Assembly (NCBI RefSeq): GCF_005670685.2
Contig: NZ_CP062008.1
Span: 3,596,001 to 3,660,000, forward strand
Direction: 5' to 3'
Source of the DNA: Mycolicibacterium mucogenicum DSM 44124
GTDB lineage: Bacteria; Actinomycetota; Actinomycetes; Mycobacteriales; Mycobacteriaceae
DNA: 64,000 bases
A model generated the notes under the pieces. That model saw only the letters and a program-made list of their open reading frames with translations, ran no database searches and was not told the DNA's origin. The position numbers and the translations under genes were made by a program. The stretch's first letter is position 1, and every line of letters starts with the position of its first letter. Of this stretch, positions 55,522-64,000 are shown one piece after another.

Positions 55522-56199
55522 ATGTCGACCACCCACACAGGAAGGCCTCGACTGCGGCCCCAGCGACGTCCGGGCATCACCGCACGAGACGAAATCCTCG
55601 ATGCGGCAAGCGAATTGTTCACGACCTTGGGTTACACCGGTACGTCGACGCGAACCATCGCCGATTCGGTCGGCATCCGGCAGGCGTCGCTGTACCACTA
55701 CTTCAAGACCAAGGACGACATCCTGTGCGCCGTACTGAGCCAGACCGTCGCCCCGACACTGGCGTTCATCCCGAGCCTGCTGAGCGCCACGCCGGCGTTG
55801 ACCGCAACCGAGCACCTGCACGCCCTGGCGACGTTCGACGGAGATCAACTACTCGGTGGCACGTGGAATCTGGGCGCGCTCTACCTGCTTCCCGAACTGC
55901 GCGCCGATCGCCTGGAGCCCTTCTGGTCCGACCGCGAATGCCTGCGACAGCACTACCTGACCCTGAGCCGGGCAGTGCTGGAACGCACCGGCGTCCATCC
56001 GGCGGCCGCCGACCTGCCGTTCCGGCTGGTCGAATCGCTCGTCAACATGTGGTCGGTGCCGCACGGCCCCGAACGATGCGATCTGCCCATGCAGGTCGCC
56101 GATGCCGGTGTCCGCGTGCTGGGCGTCCTCGACGCCGAAACACCCGCACTACGCGAGCGCACCAGGCAGGTCATCGAACAACACACCTGCCCCGGATAA
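55522..56199 (+). CDS. TetR-family regulator of the ureide operon
   Basis: A 225-aa TetR protein. The helix-turn-helix is ARDEILDAASELFTTLGYTGTSTRTIADSVGIRQASLYHYFKTKDDILCAVL (about 20-72). The C-terminal ligand domain, with VESLVNMWSVPHG, is of its own type. Divergent from the ABC/ureide operon and flanked by two CTGTC-type palindromes, so it probably represses both directions until a ureide ligand binds. Confidence 0.92.
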   Translation: MSTTHTGRPRLRPQRRPGITARDEILDAASELFTTLGYTGTSTRTIADSVGIRQASLYHYFKTKDDILCAVLSQTVAPTLAFIPSLLSATPALTATEHLHALATFDGDQLLGGTWNLGALYLLPELRADRLEPFWSDRECLRQHYLTLSRAVLERTGVHPAAADLPFRLVESLVNMWSVPHGPERCDLPMQVADAGVRVLGVLDAETPALRERTRQVIEQHTCPG

Positions 56200-56208
56200 C
56201 CTCTTAGC

Positions 56209-56484
56209 GTGTTTCACGTACTGAACATCACCTACACGCAACCCTTGGACGTCGTCGACCAGGCGCGGCCGGCGCATCTGGAATGGCTCGGCAAACTGGT
56301 CGAGGAGCGCCGCATCCTTCTTGCCGGCCGACTGGAGTCGCAGGCCGGCGCTGTGCTGATCGCCTCGGACATGACGGCCGAGGAAGCCGACGCGCTCACC
56401 GCCAGCGACCCGTACGTGCACGCCGGCGTCGCCACCTACGAGCGTGTGAGCTTCAACGCCGGCTTCCGCGCCACCGGGCTCTAA
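56209..56484 (+). CDS. YciI-like protein
   Basis: A 91-aa dimeric alpha/beta-barrel protein of the YCII family: RPAHLEWLGKLVEERRILLAGRLE, DMTAEEADALTASDPYVHAGVATYE. The usual catalytic His-Asp pair appears as H in RPAHLEW and D in ASDPYV. It starts at GTG 56209, 9 nt after the tetR stop, so it is co-transcribed with tetR. The substrate is unknown. Confidence 0.8.
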   Translation: MFHVLNITYTQPLDVVDQARPAHLEWLGKLVEERRILLAGRLESQAGAVLIASDMTAEEADALTASDPYVHAGVATYERVSFNAGFRATGL

Positions 56485-56640
56485 CCGGAAATTCACAGCC
56501 GAATCCGGGATTAGTTCGGCGACGGCCGCCGTTGAGTGTGGTCAGGGCCTGACGCAGTGCCCCACATTTCGTTACCTTCGCTAATCTTTGTAGCAGGTAA
56601 CCGCCGCTAGGCAAGCCGAGAATGAAGAGGACTGACACGC

Positions 56641-57690
56641 ATGACCACGACCGTTTCCGCCTACGCCGCGACTTCAGCGACCAGCCCGCTGACCAAGACC
56701 ACCATCGAGCGCCGTGACATCGGCCCGCACGACGTGGCATTCGACATCAAGTTCGCGGGCATCTGTCACTCGGACATCCACACCGTCAAGTCCGAATGGG
56801 GCCCGGCCAACTACCCCGTCGTACCCGGCCACGAGATCGCCGGCGTCGTCACCGCCGTCGGCTCCGAGGTGACCAAGTACAAGGTCGGTGACCACGTCGG
56901 CGTCGGCTGCTTCGTCGACTCGTGCCGCGAGTGCGAGAACTGCCTGGCCGGCCTGCAGCAGTACTGCACCGGCAAGGGCGGCAACATCGGCACGTACAAC
57001 GCCACCGGCCGTGACGGCACGCCCACCTACGGCGGCTACAGCACCGCCATCGTCGTCGACGAGAACTACGTGCTGCGCATCCCGGACAGCATCCCGCTGG
57101 ACAAGGCCGCGCCCCTGCTGTGCGCCGGCATCACGCTGTACTCGCCGCTGCGGCACTGGAACGCCGGGCCGGGCAAGAAGGTCGCCATCGTCGGTCTCGG
57201 CGGCCTGGGCCACGTCGGCGTGAAGCTCGCCGTCGCGATGGGCGCCGAGGTCACCGTGCTGAGCCAGTCGCTCAAGAAGATGGAAGACGGTCTGCGCCTG
57301 GGCGCACACCACTACCACGCCACCAATGACCCGGACACCTTCAAGAAGCTGGCCGGCAGCTTCGACCTCATCATCAACACGGTGTCGGCGAACCTCAACA
57401 TGGGGCTCTACCTGAACCTGCTGAAGTCCGACGGCACGCTCGTCGAGCTCGGTGCGCCCGAGAAGCCGCTCGAGGTGCCGGTGTTCCCGCTGATCGGCAT
57501 GCGTCGCACGCTCGCCGGTTCGTTGATCGGCGGCATCCCGGAGACCCAGGAGATGCTGGACTTCTGCGCCGAGCACGACGTCACCCCGGAGATCGAGATC
57601 ATCGAGGCGTCCTACGTCAACGAGGCCTACGAGCGCGTCATCGCCAGTGACGTGCGGTACCGCTTCGTGATCGACACCGCGACCATCTAG
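56641..57690 (+). CDS. adhC: NADP-dependent zinc alcohol dehydrogenase (cinnamyl/YahK type)
   Basis: A 349-aa medium-chain dehydrogenase. Catalytic zinc: C in [11 protein letters not shown] in GHEIAGVV. Structural zinc: [15 protein letters not shown]. The cofactor motif is GLGGLGHVG. It matches the broad aldehyde reductases of the AdhC (Rv3045) and YahK group. It is monocistronic; the preceding 150 bp include GTTACCTTCG and a promoter-like region before the ATG. The 18-bp hairpin at 57708-57750 follows. Confidence 0.93.
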   Translation: MTTTVSAYAATSATSPLTKTTIERRDIGPHDVAFDIKFAGICHSDIHTVKSEWGPANYPVVPGHEIAGVVTAVGSEVTKYKVGDHVGVGCFVDSCRECENCLAGLQQYCTGKGGNIGTYNATGRDGTPTYGGYSTAIVVDENYVLRIPDSIPLDKAAPLLCAGITLYSPLRHWNAGPGKKVAIVGLGGLGHVGVKLAVAMGAEVTVLSQSLKKMEDGLRLGAHHYHATNDPDTFKKLAGSFDLIINTVSANLNMGLYLNLLKSDGTLVELGAPEKPLEVPVFPLIGMRRTLAGSLIGGIPETQEMLDFCAEHDVTPEIEIIEASYVNEAYERVIASDVRYRFVIDTATI

Positions 57691-57707
57691 CCGCGGGTTT
57701 CTCGTCA

Positions 57708-57750
57708 ACGCCGAGGATTGCAGTCGAATAGTGACTGCAATCCTCGGCGT
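57708..57750. terminator. Bidirectional 18-bp hairpin
   Basis: ACGCCGAGGATTGCAGTC (57708-57725) pairs perfectly with 57733-57750; the loop is 7 nt. It lies between the convergent adhC and DUF3349-type genes. Confidence 0.9.
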
Positions 57751-57756
57751 AACGCG

Positions 57757-58107
57757 TTATCGGCCGTCTGCGCCGGGGCCGGCGTCAGGCAACAGGTCCA
57801 GACCGGCCAACGGCCAGCCGGCCGCAGCCAGTTTGGCAGCCACCCGCGCGACGTTCTCCGGGCCGGCGTCATGGTGGGTGACGTCGGCGATGAACTCGGC
57901 GATGTCGTCGCGCTCGATGGGATTGTCGACGTCGGCGGGCGCTGAGGCCTCGGCGATATTGCGCACCACTTCGGCGACCTGCTCCTCGGTCAGCGGCGTG
58001 GCCCGCAGCAATGCCAGCAGCGGCACCCGGTCGGGGCCAGGGACCCCCTCCGGGTAACCGGCACGCAGCCAGTTCAGCACCGAAAGCAGCAGCGACTTCG
58101 TCGACAC
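57757..58107 (-). CDS. DUF3349 protein (Rv3046c type)
   Basis: A 116-aa small helical protein: LNWLRAGYPEGVPGPDRVPLLALLRATPLTEEQVAEVV and DVTHHDAGPENVARVAAKLAAAGWPL. The YPEGVP and TEEQV elements define the mycobacterial DUF3349 family, structurally known but without an assigned activity. GTG 58107 is the start. Confidence 0.85.
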   Translation of the reverse strand: MSTKSLLLSVLNWLRAGYPEGVPGPDRVPLLALLRATPLTEEQVAEVVRNIAEASAPADVDNPIERDDIAEFIADVTHHDAGPENVARVAAKLAAAGWPLAGLDLLPDAGPGADGR

Positions 58108-58268
58108 CCGGTAAGTCTCGCCGCTGCCCGGTCAACCCACCACTGGACGCGCCGACATCTGGGCGCTGAAGCAATCCCCGGAGTACAAACTGACCGAGGC
58201 GGGAACCACTTTTCACGGGATCGGGGGTTCGCGCGTCTGCTCGCGGAGTACCGGCCACAATCTCCCTT

Positions 58269-58463
58269 GTGCCCGACGATGCGGTGGACATCCTGCAACG
58301 CTGGGAGCTTGCAGGTGGCGTCTGGCGGGTCATCGGCCGCCGCGCGGACGAACTGACGATCGGACTGTTCCAGTGCGACGGCGGTGAGCGGGTCGACGTG
58401 ATCCGCTCCGGCGATGCCGCCCTGCTCGCCTTCGTCGGCGACCGGGAGTCCAACGCGGACTGA
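58269..58463 (+). CDS. Small conserved actinobacterial protein, 64 aa
   Basis: A short protein from GTG 58269: ILQRWELAGGVWRVIGRRADELTIGLFQCDGGERVDVIRSGDAALLAFVGDR. The WxxAGGxWRV and CDGGEEVDR-like motifs recur in many actinobacterial short proteins, which supports it as real. No function is known. The 160 bp upstream contain nothing else recognisable. Confidence 0.7.
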   Translation: MPDDAVDILQRWELAGGVWRVIGRRADELTIGLFQCDGGERVDVIRSGDAALLAFVGDRESNAD

Positions 58464-58509
58464 GCTGCCCTGTTGACGGAATTTACTGTCACGCATTAAT
58501 ACTTGGAGC

Positions 58510-58989
58510 ATGACGTCCGCTCGCCGCCGTGCTCCACTGCCCCAGTTGGCCCTTGCCGGCGTGGCCATCGCCCTGCTGCCGGCGGGCGTCGCGCAGGCCG
58601 ATCCCGAGCCGGTACCGGTACCGGCTCCCGTATCCGCCGGCGTCACCGGTGTCCTCAACGACTGGCAGAAATCCGTCTGTGCGCCAGGCAGTTTCAACCA
58701 GGACGATCCCGCCATCGCCGCCCGCGACTGGCCCGGCGCGGTCCGGGCGGGCACCTGCGCGAGCGCGGTGAATCCCGGCCTGACCAACGGCCTGTGGATC
58801 ACGCAGTGGACCGCCAACAGCGACATGACCTCGGCACTGCAGCGCAATTTCATGGCGCTGTTCGCGTCGGCCGTCAGCGATCAGACGGCGATCATCACCT
58901 TCGCGGTGGCCAGCCCCGAGGCACGCAAATCCCTTGAGCCACTGACGAAGTTCGGGTTCACCATCAACCCGGTGCCGCCGCTGGCCTGA
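58510..58989 (+). CDS. Secreted protein of unknown function
   Basis: A 159-aa exported protein. The signal peptide RRAPLPQLALAGVAIALLPAGVAQA is cut near residue 30, and a proline/valine repeat PEPVPVPAPV follows. Two cysteines (KSVCAPG, GTCASA) may form a disulfide. The C-terminal domain is rich in helices (LWITQWTANSDMTSALQRNFMALFASAV). It lies 46 nt after the 64-aa gene. No family was recognised. Confidence 0.78.
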   Translation: MTSARRRAPLPQLALAGVAIALLPAGVAQADPEPVPVPAPVSAGVTGVLNDWQKSVCAPGSFNQDDPAIAARDWPGAVRAGTCASAVNPGLTNGLWITQWTANSDMTSALQRNFMALFASAVSDQTAIITFAVASPEARKSLEPLTKFGFTINPVPPLA

Positions 58990-58999
58990 CGGCCTGGCG

Positions 59000-59236
59000 T
59001 CAGTGGCCGTGGCTACCGGGGCTGGTGTGGCCACCCGTCGTCGTCGTTCCACCCGGGTTTCCCGGATGGTCATTGTTCAGGTCCGACGGCATGTGGCACT
59101 GACCTTCGATGACGACCTGCCCGGGCTCGCACACGATCGTGTCGTCGGCGACCGCAGCCGGCGCTGCGATGGTCAGCGCCAGGGCGCCCAGAGCACCGGC
59201 AGTGAATAGACGTGAGTTCGAAGTCGATAGCGCCAT
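59000..59236 (-). CDS. Small secreted His/Gly-rich protein
   Basis: A 78-aa exported peptide. The signal sequence SRLFTAGALGALALTIAAPAAVA is followed by a mature region of about 48 residues with two cysteines (IVCEPG, GQCHMPS) and a tail GGTTTTGGHTSPGSHGH. ATG 59236 restores the signal peptide start. Possibly metal-binding from its histidines, which is only a guess. Confidence 0.68.
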   Translation of the reverse strand: MALSTSNSRLFTAGALGALALTIAAPAAVADDTIVCEPGQVVIEGQCHMPSDLNNDHPGNPGGTTTTGGHTSPGSHGH

Positions 59237-59293
59237 GATCGGCCCGCCTGTTCTCGACGTGTAAAGAACAATATTAACGCCGAGACAAATAAC

Positions 59294-59328
59294 TGCGGGG
59301 CGTATTCGGCCAGCCAATACGCCCCGCA
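59294..59328 (-). terminator. Hairpin terminator after nrdF2
   Basis: TGCGGGGCGTATT (59294-59306) pairs with 59316-59328, a 13-bp stem with a 9-nt loop, 21 nt past the nrdF2 stop. Confidence 0.85.
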
Positions 59329-59349
59329 ATCACAGCACTGAACTGCGCT

Positions 59350-60375
<1,026 letters not shown>

Positions 60376-60435
60376 CTACCCCTGGGACCGCTGCGCGAGT
60401 GCGCACACCACATGTCGTGTCGCAGCGTGTCGCGA

Positions 60436-61956
60436 TCAGCGGATGAACTCATACTCGGTCGACTTGAATTTCCGGGTCTCGAGCCAGTACTGCCAGGTCA
60501 TGCCGCTCCACAAGGTGCGGTTGACGCCGTGCTCGTCCATGTACCAGCTGTGGCAACCACCGGTGCTCCATACGGTGCCGGCCAGGTTCTGCTGCAGCTC
60601 GGCGTTGTACTCGTCCTGGGCGCGTCGGCTCGGCATCAGCGCGGCGGCGCCCGCCTTGTCGGCCGCGGCGATGGCCTGCGCGGCGTAGCGGATCTGCGAC
60701 TCGATCATGAACACCACCGAGTTGTGGCCGAGCGCGGTGTTCGGGCCGAGCAGGAAGAACAGGTTCGGCATGTTCGCCACCGTGATGCCGCGGTGCGCCG
60801 CCATGCCCTCGCGGTTCCACCGGTCGACGAGGTCCTCTCCCCCGAGGCCCTTGATGTCGACATAGGTGTACGAGTCGGTGACGTGGAAACCGGTGCACCA
60901 CACCACCACATCGACGGGATGCTCGACACCGTCGCGGGTGACGATGCCGGCCGCGGTCATCCGCTCGATGCCCTCGGTGAAGACCTGCGTTTTCGGGTTG
61001 GCAATCCCGCGATAGTAGGTGTCGGAATTCAGGATTCGCTTACAGCCCGCCACGTAGTTCGGGGTCAGCTTCCGCCGCAGCTCGGGGTCCTTGATGCTGC
61101 GGTTGATGTTCCATTTGCCCAGCAGCTCACCGATTTTGAGCAGTCGCGGCTGCTTGGTCATGGCGAAGCCGACGCCTTCGTGAATCCAGTAGATGGCGTC
61201 CCGCATGAGCGCCCGCGTACCCGGCACCCGGCGGAAGGTGTTCTTCATCCACTCCGGAAAAGCGTTGTTGGGCCGGGGCATGACCCACGCCGGGGTGCGC
61301 TGGTACAGGTGCAACTCGGACACCTGGTCGACGATCGCGGGCACGATCTGGATGGCGCTGGCGCCGGTCCCGATCACCGCGACGCGCTTGCCGGTGATGT
61401 CGACGCTGTGGTCCCACTGCGCGGAATGGAAAGCGGCACCGGCGAATTCGTCGCTGCCTTCGATCTCCGGAATGGACGGGATGTGCAGCCCACCGGCGCC
61501 GGAGATCAGGAACTGGGCGATGTACTCCTGGCCGTCGGTGTCGTAGATGTGCCAGCGCCGCTCGTCTTCGTCCCAGTGCGCGCGGTCGACGTGGGTGTTG
61601 AACCGGATGTTGCGCCGGAGGTTGTGCTTGTCGGTGACGCCCTTGAGGTAGTCGAAGATCTCGGGCTGGAACGACCACATGTGCGTCCAGTCGGCCTTCG
61701 GCTCGAAGGAGAACGAGTACATGTGTGACGGGATGTCGCACGCGCAGCCCGGGTAGGTGTTGTCGCGCCAGGTGCCGCCGACCTCGTCGGCCTTCTCCAG
61801 GATCAGGAAGTCGCGCTCGCCGAAGCCCTGCTTGCGCAACGCGATGCCCATGCCCAGCCCGGAGAAACCGGACCCGATGATCACCGCCCGCGTCACGATG
61901 GGCTCGGCGGCCTCGTTGCCGACGGACTGCGCTCCAGTTGACTGCTCGACCGTCAT
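60436..61956 (-). CDS. Flavin-containing monooxygenase, Baeyer-Villiger type (Rv3049c type)
   Basis: A 506-aa enzyme. GSGFSGLGMG is near residue 30, the BVMO fingerprint is FAGAAFHSAQWDH (FxGxxxHxxxWD), and GTGASAIQ follows. Shorter than the 592-aa island enzyme and only distantly similar, so the two are not a recent duplication. Divergent substrate classes are likely. It is next to a TetR gene on the same strand, as in M. tuberculosis. Confidence 0.9.
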   Translation of the reverse strand: MTVEQSTGAQSVGNEAAEPIVTRAVIIGSGFSGLGMGIALRKQGFGERDFLILEKADEVGGTWRDNTYPGCACDIPSHMYSFSFEPKADWTHMWSFQPEIFDYLKGVTDKHNLRRNIRFNTHVDRAHWDEDERRWHIYDTDGQEYIAQFLISGAGGLHIPSIPEIEGSDEFAGAAFHSAQWDHSVDITGKRVAVIGTGASAIQIVPAIVDQVSELHLYQRTPAWVMPRPNNAFPEWMKNTFRRVPGTRALMRDAIYWIHEGVGFAMTKQPRLLKIGELLGKWNINRSIKDPELRRKLTPNYVAGCKRILNSDTYYRGIANPKTQVFTEGIERMTAAGIVTRDGVEHPVDVVVWCTGFHVTDSYTYVDIKGLGGEDLVDRWNREGMAAHRGITVANMPNLFFLLGPNTALGHNSVVFMIESQIRYAAQAIAAADKAGAAALMPSRRAQDEYNAELQQNLAGTVWSTGGCHSWYMDEHGVNRTLWSGMTWQYWLETRKFKSTEYEFIR

Positions 61957-62051
61957 GAACCTGCTCTTTCCTGGGAACGGCGGTACCGGATACTGGACAG
62001 TCTCCGGTCAGACCCCCGAGGTGTCAACGCACCACGTCAGGAGCGGAATCG

Positions 62052-62873
62052 TCAGCCGACGGACTCTTCGCGGCGCACCGCATCGTGCACCGGCAGATCC
62101 AGGTCGAACCGGATGCCGAGCAGCCTGGCGGTGCCGTTGATGGCGCCGATCATGATGGTGGTCATGTGCGCGACGAACTGGTCGCGGGGCAGCCGGCGCG
62201 GAGTGTCGTCGCTGCCGCCGAGCCACCAGTCGGTCGCCGACGCGGCCGCGCCGAACAGCGTGAACGCCGCCAGCTCGAAGATGGCCGAATCCAGATCCAT
62301 GTCCTTGAGTTCGCCGCTGATCATGGCGGCGATCGCCAGGGTGATGTCGCGGCCGCGGTTGACGGTCGTCATCGCGGCGGCGGACTGGTCGGCGAACCTG
62401 CCCTGCAGCAGGAAGCGCACCACATTGGGGTGCTGGTCCACCAGGTCCACGTAGTGTTCGACGGCACGACCGATGATCTGCCCGGTCGAATCGTGCTCGA
62501 TGTCGATGGACGGAATGACGGCCGCCCACAACATGTCGCGCATCCGCTCGCCGATCTGCGAGAACATGTCGGATTTGTCGGCGAAGTGCCGGTAGATCTT
62601 GGGCTTCGCAGTGCCGGCCTCTTCGGCGATTTCCCGCACGCTGACGTTCGGGCCGAGCCGGTCGATCGCGCGGAACGCGGCGTCGACGATCTCCTCGCGG
62701 ACCTTGAGCCGGTGTTCGCGCCAGCGCTCGCTGCGGGCGTCCACTTTCTCGGGCGCACCCTTGGGCGGAGTGACCTTCACCTGCACGGTGACCGACGGAA
62801 CGTTCACGCCCGGCACACCAGGAACTTTCACCCCGGCCTGGATGCCGGTGCGTGGAAGAGATGGCCTGCGCAC
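62052..62873 (-). CDS. TetR-family regulator (Rv3050c type)
   Basis: A 273-aa TetR protein. Its N-terminal extension of about 45 residues is rich in Val/Pro (VKVPGVPGVNVPSVTVQVKVTPPKG). The helix-turn-helix is KVREEIVDAAFRAIDRLGPNVSVREIAEEAGTAKPKIYRHFADKSDMFSQIG. It probably controls the monooxygenase 95 bp downstream and perhaps itself. The start could be later, but no better one is supported. Confidence 0.87.
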   Translation of the reverse strand: MRRPSLPRTGIQAGVKVPGVPGVNVPSVTVQVKVTPPKGAPEKVDARSERWREHRLKVREEIVDAAFRAIDRLGPNVSVREIAEEAGTAKPKIYRHFADKSDMFSQIGERMRDMLWAAVIPSIDIEHDSTGQIIGRAVEHYVDLVDQHPNVVRFLLQGRFADQSAAAMTTVNRGRDITLAIAAMISGELKDMDLDSAIFELAAFTLFGAAASATDWWLGGSDDTPRRLPRDQFVAHMTTIMIGAINGTARLLGIRFDLDLPVHDAVRREESVG

Positions 62874-62994
62874 CCCGCCACTGTACCGGGCGGGCCAAAT
62901 CTGACCTGCTCAGACCGCCCGGCGCGGCGCATCTCACACCTGCCGATGCCTCGTCGCACCCAGCGGATGGACAGCCTGCGCGCGTAGCATCGGC

Positions 62995-63025
62995 GTCAGG
63001 CCTCGCCCGAAAGTACCGGCCTGAC
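62995..63025. promoter_or_regulatory. Inverted repeat GTCAGGCC / GGCCTGAC
   Basis: 8-bp arms at 62995-63002 and 63018-63025, 14 nt before the reductase ATG. It could be an operator or a 5'-leader hairpin. No binder is known. Confidence 0.35.
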
Positions 63026-63039
63026 AAGGAATTGATTGC

Positions 63040-64000
63040 ATGGTGCAGCGGTACGACGTCATCGTCGCCGGCGGAGGTCCCGCCGGATCGGCGGCTGCGT
63101 GGCGTGCCGCGCAGACGGGCGCGAGCGTGCTCGTCATCGACAAGGCCACCTTCCCGCGCGACAAGCCGTGCGGCGACGGCCTGACCGCCCGCGGGGTCAG
63201 CTACCTGCAGAAGATGGGCCTGGCAGATCAGGTCGCCGAGTTCCACCGGATCAATCGGGTCACGGTGTTCAGCCCGCACGAGTGGGAGCTGTCGTTCCCG
63301 CGCCGCCCCGGCATGCCCGACCACGGCTGCACCGTCAGCCGAACCCACCTGGATGCGCTGTTGCTCGGCCATGCCGCGGCCGCGGGCGCGGAGGTACGGC
63401 AGGGTAGCGAGGTGGCGGGCGTCGAGCACAGCGACGACGGCCGTGTCACCGGTGTGGTCCTCAAGGATGGCGAGACGGTGCACGCGGACGCCGTGATCGC
63501 GGCCGACGGCGCCTACTCCCCGATCAAACGGGCACTGCAGGTCGAGTCGGACTTCCATGGCTATTCGGCCATCGCGATTCGCGCCGAGATGCCGGCCGAC
63601 CGGCCGGACTCCGACGCTCTGGAGATCTATCTCAAGCTGCTGTTCGACGGTGACCAACTGCCCGGCTACGGCTGGGTGTTCCCCATGGGCAACGGCTCCT
63701 TCAACATCGGGCTGGGCTACGTCAACAGCTATCGGAACTGGCAGGCCATCAACGCAACCCGGTTCCTCGGCGACTTCCTGAACACACTGCCGCGCGACTG
63801 GGCGCTGCCGTCGATCGACGAGTTGAAGAAGTACCGGAGCGTCCGGGCCTGGCGCCTGCCCATGGGATTCACCGCATGGCCGCCGTGGCGGCCCGGCGTC
63901 CTGTTCGCCGGTGATGCGCTGGGCGCCGGCAAGCCGGCCTCCGGTGCGGGCATCTCGAAAGCACTCGAATCCGGTTTGGCCGCAGGCGAATGCGCCGTCG
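63040..64000 (+). CDS. Geranylgeranyl reductase-family FAD oxidoreductase (3' truncated by window end)
   Basis: An incomplete gene, 320 codons visible. The N-terminus RYDVIVAGGGPAGSAAAWRAA is the FAD Rossmann motif, followed by FPRDKPCGDGL. The second motif VIAADGAYSP is near residue 155, and LFAGDALGAGKPASGAGISKALESG binds FAD. This layout fits the GGR/menaquinone-reductase group (MenJ-like), which saturates isoprenoid chains. ATG 63040 is preceded by GACAAGGAATTG, with AAGGA as ribosome-binding site. It is divergent from the TetR gene. Confidence 0.9.
   Translation, partial: MVQRYDVIVAGGGPAGSAAAWRAAQTGASVLVIDKATFPRDKPCGDGLTARGVSYLQKMGLADQVAEFHRINRVTVFSPHEWELSFPRRPGMPDHGCTVSRTHLDALLLGHAAAAGAEVRQGSEVAGVEHSDDGRVTGVVLKDGETVHADAVIAADGAYSPIKRALQVESDFHGYSAIAIRAEMPADRPDSDALEIYLKLLFDGDQLPGYGWVFPMGNGSFNIGLGYVNSYRNWQAINATRFLGDFLNTLPRDWALPSIDELKKYRSVRAWRLPMGFTAWPPWRPGVLFAGDALGAGKPASGAGISKALESGLAAGECAV

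Overview
The window is high-GC actinobacterial DNA and almost certainly comes from a fast-growing mycobacterium (Mycolicibacterium-type). From memory of the M. tuberculosis map, a backbone runs in Rv order: an Rv3015c-like gene, mnmA-iscS (Rv3024c-25c), two acyltransferase genes (Rv3026c-27c), etfAB (Rv3028c-29c), the methylglucose lipopolysaccharide genes (Rv3030-32, Rv3034c), Rv3035-Rv3041c, serB2, ctaD, fecB, adhC, an Rv3046c-like gene, nrdF2, and Rv3049c-50c. No tRNA, rRNA, CRISPR array, insertion sequence or phage gene was seen.

Five blocks interrupt the backbone. (1) 1023-1852 is an ArsR regulator with an SRPBCC protein; two GCAACC-N4-GGTTGC operators flank its likely promoter. (2) 6013-21514 is a redox island. 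It starts with an alcohol dehydrogenase and a Baeyer-Villiger monooxygenase-aldehyde dehydrogenase pair under a KstR-like site. A cluster of NmrA-like reductases (2), nitroreductases (2), metallo-beta-lactamase-fold hydrolases (2), a cupin and its internally deleted copy, an SDR, a ThuA-like protein, an ECF sigma factor and a large LuxR-type regulator follows. Six 50-bp elements with one architecture (GACYACG-N3-TTCCAAGGGTCC, then 21 or 22 bases, then CTGA) lie before six start codons, including that of the sigma factor. This looks like a compact autoregulated regulon and is the best candidate for an undescribed system. (3) 27486-28976 is a copper oxidase gene with a RicR/CsoR-type operator. 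(4) 36577-39271 is a YczE-type membrane protein, a 47-aa coupled ORF and a divergent MocR regulator, with AGCCAGTT repeats between them, followed by a small secreted protein. (5) 43678-56199 is an 11-gene ureide (allantoin) operon: a fused ABC ATPase, two permeases, a cysteine hydrolase, a solute-binding lipoprotein, a lactonase-like hydrolase, allantoinase, a racemase-fold protein, allantoicase, an unknown protein and a 2-oxoglutarate oxygenase. A divergent TetR gene and two CTGTC-N4-TGACAG operators control it.

Most neighbouring same-strand genes overlap by 4 nt (ATGA or GTGA), so operons are tight. Convergent pairs are separated by long perfect hairpins. Several genes appear leaderless, as is common in mycobacteria. 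The window ends inside a geranylgeranyl-reductase-type flavoprotein gene. No gene-free stretch exceeds 300 bases; the longest (23422-23685) holds an inverted repeat and the divergent etfB/methyltransferase promoters.
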